Part shown: one piece after another, positions 59,259-64,000 of the stretch
How positions within the stretch are numbered: position 1 is the stretch's first letter
Layout: every line of letters begins with the position of its first letter
Origin: Streptomyces olivaceus
GTDB taxonomy: Bacteria; Actinomycetota; Actinomycetes; Streptomycetales; Streptomycetaceae
Direction: 5' to 3'
Length of the DNA: 64,000 nucleotides
Assembly: GCF_000721235.1 (NCBI RefSeq)
Contig: NZ_JOFH01000006.1
Coordinates: 1 to 64,000 of the forward strand
Position numbers and translations under genes: made by a program
Notes under the pieces: model-generated
What the model saw: the letters and a program-made list of their open reading frames with translations, nothing else
Database searches by the model: none
Told to the model about the DNA's origin: nothing

Positions 59259-61460
59259 TCAGTCGTCCCCGTCAAGCCCGACTCCCTCCTGGCCTGCGCA
59301 GATGGCCAGCACCTCGGCTCCGTAACGGTTGAGCTTGCGGGCTCCGACCCCCGGGATCCGGGCCAGTTCACGCTCGTCCTCCGGCACGGACTCCGCGATC
59401 GCCATGAGCGTCTTGTCGGTGAAAACGCAGAACGCCGGCTGCCCGCTGCGTCCCGCCTGCACCGCCCGCCACTCGTGCAACCGCTCGTACACCCCTTCGT
59501 CCATGTCGGACGGGCAGTCCTCGCAGCGCATCAGCTTCATCTCGCCGGCATCGGTGAGCGAGCGTCCGCAGACCCGGCAGCGAGCCGGTGTGCGCGCGGT
59601 GCGCCGCGGGACGGCGGGCGCGGTACCGCCCCTTCCGGATCCGCGTTCCACTCCCCCGGGGCCCCCGGCCGCCGCCCGGCCGCCCGCCGTGCCCGAGCCG
59701 GGCCGCAGTCCCTTGAGGAAACGGCTCGGACGGCGGCTCGGACGGCCACCGGGCGAGCGGGCGAGCGCCCAGGACAGGTGCAGGCGCTCACGGGCCCGGG
59801 TGACCCCGACGTAGAGAAGGCGGCGCTCCTCCTCGATCTGCTCGTCGGTCTTTGCGTAGGTGATCGGCATCATGCCCTCGGCCACACCCACCAGGAAGAC
59901 GACGTCCCACTCCAGGCCCTTCGCCGAGTGCAGCGAGGCGAGGGTGACGCCCTGCACGGTGGGAGCGTGCTGGGCGCCCGCCCGCTCGTCGAGCTCCACG
60001 ACGAGGTCACTCAGCGTGGCGCCCGCCCGGGCGGCGGCGAAGTCCTGCGCCAGACCCACCAGGGCGGCCAGCGACTCCCAGCGCTCCCGCACCGCGCCCG
60101 ACCCGGCCGGCGGCTCGGGGAGCCAGCCTTCCCCGGACAGCACCGCGCGCACCTGCGAGGGCAGGTCGACGGCGTCGTCGAGGAGGGAGTCGTTGCCGCC
60201 GAAGCGCGCCGCGGCCCGCAGGGCGCTGTTGGCCTTGCGCACCTCGGGGCGGTCGAAGAAGCGCTCCGCACCCCGCAGCTGGTAGGGGACACCGGCGTCG
60301 GCGAGCGCCTGCTCGTAGGTCTCGGACTGGGAGTTGGTCCGGAACAGGACGGCGATCTCGGCGGCCGGAACGCCCGAGTCGACGAGTTCGCGGATGCGGC
60401 GGGCCGCGCCCTCGGCCTCGGCCGGTTCGTCGGTGTACTCGGTGTAGACGGGATCGGGGCCGGTGGGCCGCTGGGAGACCAGCTCCAGACGGTGATCGGC
60501 CGCCCGGCCCCTGGCCTGGGCGAGCAGACCGTTGGCGAGGTGGACGACCTGCGGGGTGGAGCGGTAGTCCCGGACCAGCTTGACGACGGTGGCGCCCGGG
60601 TGGCGGCCGCGGAAGTCGAGCAGGTGGTCCGGGGTTGCTCCCGTGAACGAGTAGATGGTCTGGCTGGCGTCGCCGACGACGCACAGGTCGTCGCGGTCCC
60701 CGAGCCACAGCTCCAGCAGGCGTTGCTGGAGCGGGCTGACGTCCTGGTACTCGTCGACCACGAAGTGCTGGTACTGGGCGCGGACCTGCTCGGCGACGTC
60801 GTGCCGGTCCTGGAGGACCGCCACCGTCAGCAGCAGCACGTCCTCGAAGTCGATGACACCGCGTCCGCGCTTGAGGTCCTCGTAGGCGGCGTAGAGCTGG
60901 GCGATCTCCGCGGGGTCGCGCGGCGCCTGGCGGCCGGCCCCGGCCGCCGCGGCGGCGTAGTCGGCGGGGACGGTCTGGGTCACCTTGGACCACTCGATCT
61001 CCGCGGCGGCGTCGCGCAGCTCGCCCCGGTCGAGGCGGATGCGGCAGGCGGCGGCCGCGTCGGCGACGAGCTGGATCTTGCGGTCGACCAGCCGGGGCAG
61101 GGAGCCGCCGATCGCTTTCGGCCAGAAGTACTGGAGCTGGCGCAGCGCCGCCGAGTGGAACGTGCGGGCCTGGACCCCGGAGGCGCCGAGCTGGCGCAGC
61201 CGGCCCCGCATCTCCCCGGCGGCGCGGTTGGTGAAGGTCACGGCGAGCACACTGGTGGGCTGGAGCATCCCGGCGCGCACCCCGTAGGCGATGCGGTGGG
61301 TGATCGCCCGGGTCTTGCCCGTGCCGGCTCCCGCCAGCACGCACACCGGTCCGCGCAGGGCGGTGGCCACCTCGCGCTGCTCGGGGTCGAGCCCGTCGAG
61401 CACCGCGTCGGCCGAGTCCGGTACCTGCGGGAAGAGGGTGGAGTGCGTTGCTGCTGTCAC
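59259..61460 (-). CDS. uvrD2: UvrD2-type ATP-dependent DNA helicase with HRDC domain
   Basis: 733 aa superfamily 1 helicase (3'-5'). Walker A is VLAGAGTGKTRAITHRIAYG (motif I), motif Ia VTFTNRAA, motif II VDEYQDVSP, motif III GDASQTIYSFTG, motif IV region LVRDYRST, motif V HSAKGLEWDVVFLVG, motif VI VGVTRARERLHLSWA. A tetra-cysteine module (CRVCGRSL...MRCEDC, about 605-632) and a C-terminal HRDC domain (LARIPGVGARKLNRYG) identify UvrD2 rather than UvrD1/PcrA. GTG 61460 was chosen; CAGCAT 6 bp upstream suggests leaderless. It acts in DNA repair and replication. Confidence 0.93.
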   Translation of the reverse strand: MTAATHSTLFPQVPDSADAVLDGLDPEQREVATALRGPVCVLAGAGTGKTRAITHRIAYGVRAGMLQPTSVLAVTFTNRAAGEMRGRLRQLGASGVQARTFHSAALRQLQYFWPKAIGGSLPRLVDRKIQLVADAAAACRIRLDRGELRDAAAEIEWSKVTQTVPADYAAAAAGAGRQAPRDPAEIAQLYAAYEDLKRGRGVIDFEDVLLLTVAVLQDRHDVAEQVRAQYQHFVVDEYQDVSPLQQRLLELWLGDRDDLCVVGDASQTIYSFTGATPDHLLDFRGRHPGATVVKLVRDYRSTPQVVHLANGLLAQARGRAADHRLELVSQRPTGPDPVYTEYTDEPAEAEGAARRIRELVDSGVPAAEIAVLFRTNSQSETYEQALADAGVPYQLRGAERFFDRPEVRKANSALRAAARFGGNDSLLDDAVDLPSQVRAVLSGEGWLPEPPAGSGAVRERWESLAALVGLAQDFAAARAGATLSDLVVELDERAGAQHAPTVQGVTLASLHSAKGLEWDVVFLVGVAEGMMPITYAKTDEQIEEERRLLYVGVTRARERLHLSWALARSPGGRPSRRPSRFLKGLRPGSGTAGGRAAAGGPGGVERGSGRGGTAPAVPRRTARTPARCRVCGRSLTDAGEMKLMRCEDCPSDMDEGVYERLHEWRAVQAGRSGQPAFCVFTDKTLMAIAESVPEDERELARIPGVGARKLNRYGAEVLAICAGQEGVGLDGDD

Positions 61461-61688
61461 ACCGCCATGCTGCCAGGTCTCAGGAGACGCGTGAGTCGGT
61501 TGTCCACAGGCACGCACTGACAGTCGTACAAATACGACGGGCGTCGCCCGGTACTCGCGACGGGCGCCGCGCGGAGGGGAACGCGCAGGAGGACGCGGAG
61601 GGGAATGGTGACGCCGTCGTGGACGTTCTCCTCGTGCGGCCGTTTCCCGGCCGCCGCTTTCCCGAGTCGCCGAAGGAGCACGAGAGAC

Positions 61689-61931
61689 ATGTCGGGCACT
61701 GTGACGATGTACAGCACCACATGGTGCGGCTACTGCCGTCGGCTGAAGGGCCAGATGGACCGCGAGGGCATCGCGTACACCGAGGTCAACATCGAGCGGG
61801 ACCCGGAGTCCGCCGCGTTCGTGGAGAAGGCCAATGGCGGAAACCAGACGGTGCCGACCGTGCTGTTCCCCGACGGCTCGACGCTGACCAACCCGTCGCT
61901 GGCGCAGGTGAAGCAGAAGATCGGCGCGTAG
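61689..61931 (+). CDS. Mycoredoxin (Mrx1-like glutaredoxin)
   Basis: 80 aa glutaredoxin fold with active site WCGYC (Cys13, Cys16), cis-Pro loop TVPTVLF and DGSTLTNPS near the end. In actinobacteria this protein reduces mycothiol-protein mixed disulfides. AAGGAG lies 9 nt before the ATG. Neighbouring uvrD2 and nudC are the same as in mycobacteria. It is functionally close to the SigR regulon; I saw no GGGAAT-N18-GTT directly upstream, but the 230-bp gap was not exhaustively checked. Confidence 0.92.
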   Translation: MSGTVTMYSTTWCGYCRRLKGQMDREGIAYTEVNIERDPESAAFVEKANGGNQTVPTVLFPDGSTLTNPSLAQVKQKIGA

Positions 61932-61942
61932 CCGGGACGCCC

Positions 61943-62003
61943 CCCGGACACGCCGAAGGGGCGGCCCTCCACTGTGGAGGGCCGCCCCTTCGGCGTGTCC
62001 GGG
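61943..62003. terminator. Perfect 30-bp bidirectional terminator stem
   Basis: 61 bp: two perfect 30-bp complementary arms around a single T at 61973. It lies 11 bp past the mycoredoxin stop and 25 bp past the convergent nudC stop. The length and perfection of the stem are exceptional. No T-tract is needed for bidirectional use. Confidence 0.9.
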
Positions 62004-62028
62004 CCGAGCCGGGGCGCCGGGCTCCGGC

Positions 62029-62973
62029 TCAGAAGGCGCTGCGCGTCGGCAGCGGCTTGCCGTACCAGAGCTCGATGAGGCGGGCCGCGATCGAGATGCC
62101 GTAGGGCGGCAGCACCTCGCCGGACTCGAAGGCGGCGCCGAGCTCTTCGCGGGAGAACCAGCGGGCCTCGTGGATCTCGTCGCCGTCGACGTCGATCTCG
62201 GTCGAGGTGGCCCGGGCCATGAAGCCCAGCATCAGGCTGGACGGGAAGGGCCAGGGCTGGCTGGCGACGTACTCGACGGGGCCCACGGTGATCCCGGCCT
62301 CCTCCTGGACCTCGCGGCGCACCGACTGCTCGATGGACTCGCCGGGCTCGACGAAGCCGGCGAGGGTGGAGAAGCGGCCCTCGGGCCAGTGCACCTGGCG
62401 GCCGAGGAGGATGCGGTCCTCCTCGTCCGTGACGGCCATGATCACCGCGGGGTCGGTGCGCGGGTAGTGCTCGGCACCGCAGGCGGGGCAGCGGCGGATG
62501 TGGCCGGCCGCGGCGATGACGGTGCGTTCTCCGCAGCGGGAGCAGAACCGGTGCAGCCGCTGCCAGTTCTCCAGGGCCACCGCGTGGACCAGCAGGCCCG
62601 CGTCGCGCGGTGACAGCAGCAGGCCGGCCTCCCGCAGGCCCGCCGGGCGCGCCGACTGGTCCATGCGGCCCGGCAGGGAGTCCTTCTGGAGGGCGAAGTA
62701 GCTGACCCCGTCCTCGTCGGTGCCGAGGAAGTAGCGGTGCGCCTCGGTGAGCGGGGCCTCGAAGGACGGGGTCATGACGAGTTCGGTGCGCCCGTCGGTC
62801 GTCTCGTCGATGAGGGCCTGACCGCCGGAGACCACGAAGCAGCGCGTCGAGGGGTGGCTCCACGCCGCCGCGAGCCAGGCCTCGTCGAGGCGGTGGTGGG
62901 CGGCCCGGTCGATGCCGCCGGGCGCGGTGAGCGAAATGGGACGGTCGGCGGTCTGGTCGGTCCAGGTGGTCAC
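62029..62973 (-). CDS. nudC: NADH pyrophosphatase (NudC-type Nudix hydrolase, RNA-deNADding type)
   Basis: 314 aa. Zinc ribbon CSRCGERTV...IRRCPACG (about 139-168), Nudix box GFVEPGESIEQSVRREVQEE plus AG (about 206-227), and the NudC array SQPWPFPSSLM (about 239-249) that distinguishes NAD(H) hydrolases. It cleaves NADH to NMNH and AMP and may remove NAD caps from RNA. GTG 62973 is preferred; a TTG at 62985 directly after GGGGGAG is a possible start. It ends at the 30-bp hairpin. Confidence 0.92.
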   Translation of the reverse strand: MTTWTDQTADRPISLTAPGGIDRAAHHRLDEAWLAAAWSHPSTRCFVVSGGQALIDETTDGRTELVMTPSFEAPLTEAHRYFLGTDEDGVSYFALQKDSLPGRMDQSARPAGLREAGLLLSPRDAGLLVHAVALENWQRLHRFCSRCGERTVIAAAGHIRRCPACGAEHYPRTDPAVIMAVTDEEDRILLGRQVHWPEGRFSTLAGFVEPGESIEQSVRREVQEEAGITVGPVEYVASQPWPFPSSLMLGFMARATSTEIDVDGDEIHEARWFSREELGAAFESGEVLPPYGISIAARLIELWYGKPLPTRSAF

Positions 62974-63130
62974 GGGTGCTTCCAACTCCCCCGGTGAGCG
63001 GTTCGGTTCGGCAGGCGGTTCGGCGGGTCGTGCGGCGGGGGCGCCCGGGGCCCGGAGGCTCGGCGGTGCGCGGCGGTCTCTCCAGTGTGCCGTGCGTGTT
63101 CGCCGTTCCGGGGCCGGTGCGTGCGGGGCC

Positions 63131-64000
63131 TCAGGGGACGTGGCTCCAGTGCTCCGCCAGGTCTCCCCAGAGGTGGGCGGAGGTCTCGGCGCCCTTGAGG
63201 AGGAGGTCCAGCTCCACCTTCTCGTCGGGGGCGTGCCAGCCGTCGGACGGGACGGAGATGCCGAGGAACAGCACCGGAGCGCCGAGGACCTCCTGGAGGT
63301 CGGCGGCCGGGCCGGAGCCGCCCTCGCGGGTGAAGCGGACCGGTGCGCCGAAGGCCCGGCCCATCGCGCGGGCCACCGACCGGAGCGCCGGATGGTCCAG
63401 CGGTGTCAGGCACGGGCGGGTGGCGGGGGCGAAGGCGATCTCGCAGCGGACCCCCTGGGGCACCTGCTCGGTGACCCAGGCGCGGACGGCCTTCTCCACG
63501 TGGTCCGGGTCCTGTCCGGCCACCAGGCGGAAGGAGAGCTTGACCATGGCGGAGGACGGGACGATCGTCTTGCTGCCCGGGCCCTGGTAGCCGCCGCCGA
63601 TGCCGTTCACCTCGGCGGTGGGGCGGGCCCAGACGCGCTCCAGAGTGGTGTACCCGGCCTCGCCGTGGGCTGCGTACGACTGGGCGGTCCGCAGCCACTG
63701 CCGCTCGTCGAAGGGCAGCTCGGCGAAGAGTTCGCGTTCCCGGTCGGTGAGTTCGACCACTCCGTCGTAGAAGCCCGGGACCGTCACGCGCGCGTGCTCG
63801 TCGTGGAGGGCGGACACCAGGCGGGCGACCGCGGTCGCCGGATTGGGGACCGCGCCGCCGAAGGAGCCGGAGTGGATGTCCTGGTCGGGTCCGTGCAGCC
63901 GGATCTCGCACTCGGCGAGACCGCGCATGCCGGTGCACACCGTGGGGGTGTCCGCGGACCACATGCCGGTGTCGGAGACGATCACCGCGTCGGCGGCGAG
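63131..64000 (-). CDS. M20-family dipeptidase, C-terminal part (5' end outside the window)
   Basis: The visible 289 residues are the C-terminal two-thirds of an M20 metallopeptidase/carboxypeptidase. IVSDTGMWSADTPTVCTGMRG opens the visible part, and IHSGSFGGAVPNP carries the lid-domain His. The dimerisation domain follows, and the metal-ligand region is SDGWHAPDEKVELDLL near the end. The frame runs open to the window edge, so the start is missing. It probably cleaves dipeptides. Convergence/divergence with further genes cannot be judged. Confidence 0.88.
   Translation of the reverse strand, partial: LAADAVIVSDTGMWSADTPTVCTGMRGLAECEIRLHGPDQDIHSGSFGGAVPNPATAVARLVSALHDEHARVTVPGFYDGVVELTDRERELFAELPFDERQWLRTAQSYAAHGEAGYTTLERVWARPTAEVNGIGGGYQGPGSKTIVPSSAMVKLSFRLVAGQDPDHVEKAVRAWVTEQVPQGVRCEIAFAPATRPCLTPLDHPALRSVARAMGRAFGAPVRFTREGGSGPAADLQEVLGAPVLFLGISVPSDGWHAPDEKVELDLLLKGAETSAHLWGDLAEHWSHVP

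Overview
This is a high-GC actinobacterial chromosome segment, almost certainly Streptomyces. GC-rich third codon positions, frequent GTG starts, ATGA/GTGA start-stop overlaps and many leaderless genes all point that way. So does the gene content: sigR-rsrA, epi-isozizaene synthase with CYP170A1, wblC, catA-catR, and nrdAB under a B12 riboswitch. From memory, the backbone order resembles the SCO52xx region of S. coelicolor. The 42-63 kb part also resembles the M. tuberculosis block from the UPF0182 gene to nudC. These comparisons are recalled, not searched.

Layout. 0.1-2.9 kb: a 91-bp MITE-like inverted repeat, then a DUF3311 protein with a sodium:solute symporter and a GNAT acetyltransferase. 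2.9-7.9 kb: class Ia ribonucleotide reductase nrdA-nrdB behind two NrdR boxes and an adenosylcobalamin riboswitch, then the AraC-type regulator nrdS. 7.9-10.4 kb: the two-gene albaflavenone operon, reading left. 10.6-18.4 kb: peptide deformylase, a TPR-like protein, two membrane HD-domain proteins, and the thiol-oxidative-stress module sigR-rsrA with a recognisable SigR-type autoregulatory promoter. 18.4-24.4 kb: a membrane metallopeptidase, aroA, rsgA, sugE with a TetR regulator, hisN and a CBS protein.

24.4-36.9 kb looks accessory and catabolic. A LysR regulator diverges from a thiolase and two CoA-transferase subunits (pcaF-pcaI-pcaJ-like). Next comes an MFS transporter divergent from a MarR regulator, then a tightly overlapping operon: an HMG-CoA-lyase-like protein, two crotonases, a class III CoA-transferase, an acyl-CoA synthetase and a nitronate monooxygenase-like flavoprotein. 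Identical 21-bp palindromes lie in the MFS/marR intergenic region and just upstream of the operon. They tie transporter, regulator and operon into one apparent MarR regulon whose substrate I cannot name. The lyase has His where HMG-CoA lyases carry their catalytic Cys.

36.9-41.6 kb: catA and its repressor catR, then two identical initiator tRNA genes in inverted orientation around a Sel1/TPR-repeat protein. 41.6-54.7 kb: conserved actinobacterial membrane and housekeeping proteins (UPF0182, a PDZ-Lon-like protease, MoaE, a sugar-epimerase-like protein, a DUF2342 metalloprotease, Nudix), three AIM24-family genes of which one is a TerD fusion, and a YgjP-type metallopeptidase. 54.7-64 kb: a ThiF-like protein overlapping an ABC1 kinase; wblC with a long leader holding an upstream ORF, a terminator and a WblC-like promoter; uvrD2, mycoredoxin, nudC and the 3' part of an M20 dipeptidase.

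Several themes recur. One is redox stress and iron/thiol sensing (sigR-rsrA, catA-catR, mycoredoxin, wblC). Another is leaderless transcription with a -10 element 6-7 nt before the start codon. Dispersed or tandem repeats sit between transcription units. No phage, plasmid, insertion-sequence transposase or CRISPR array is visible.
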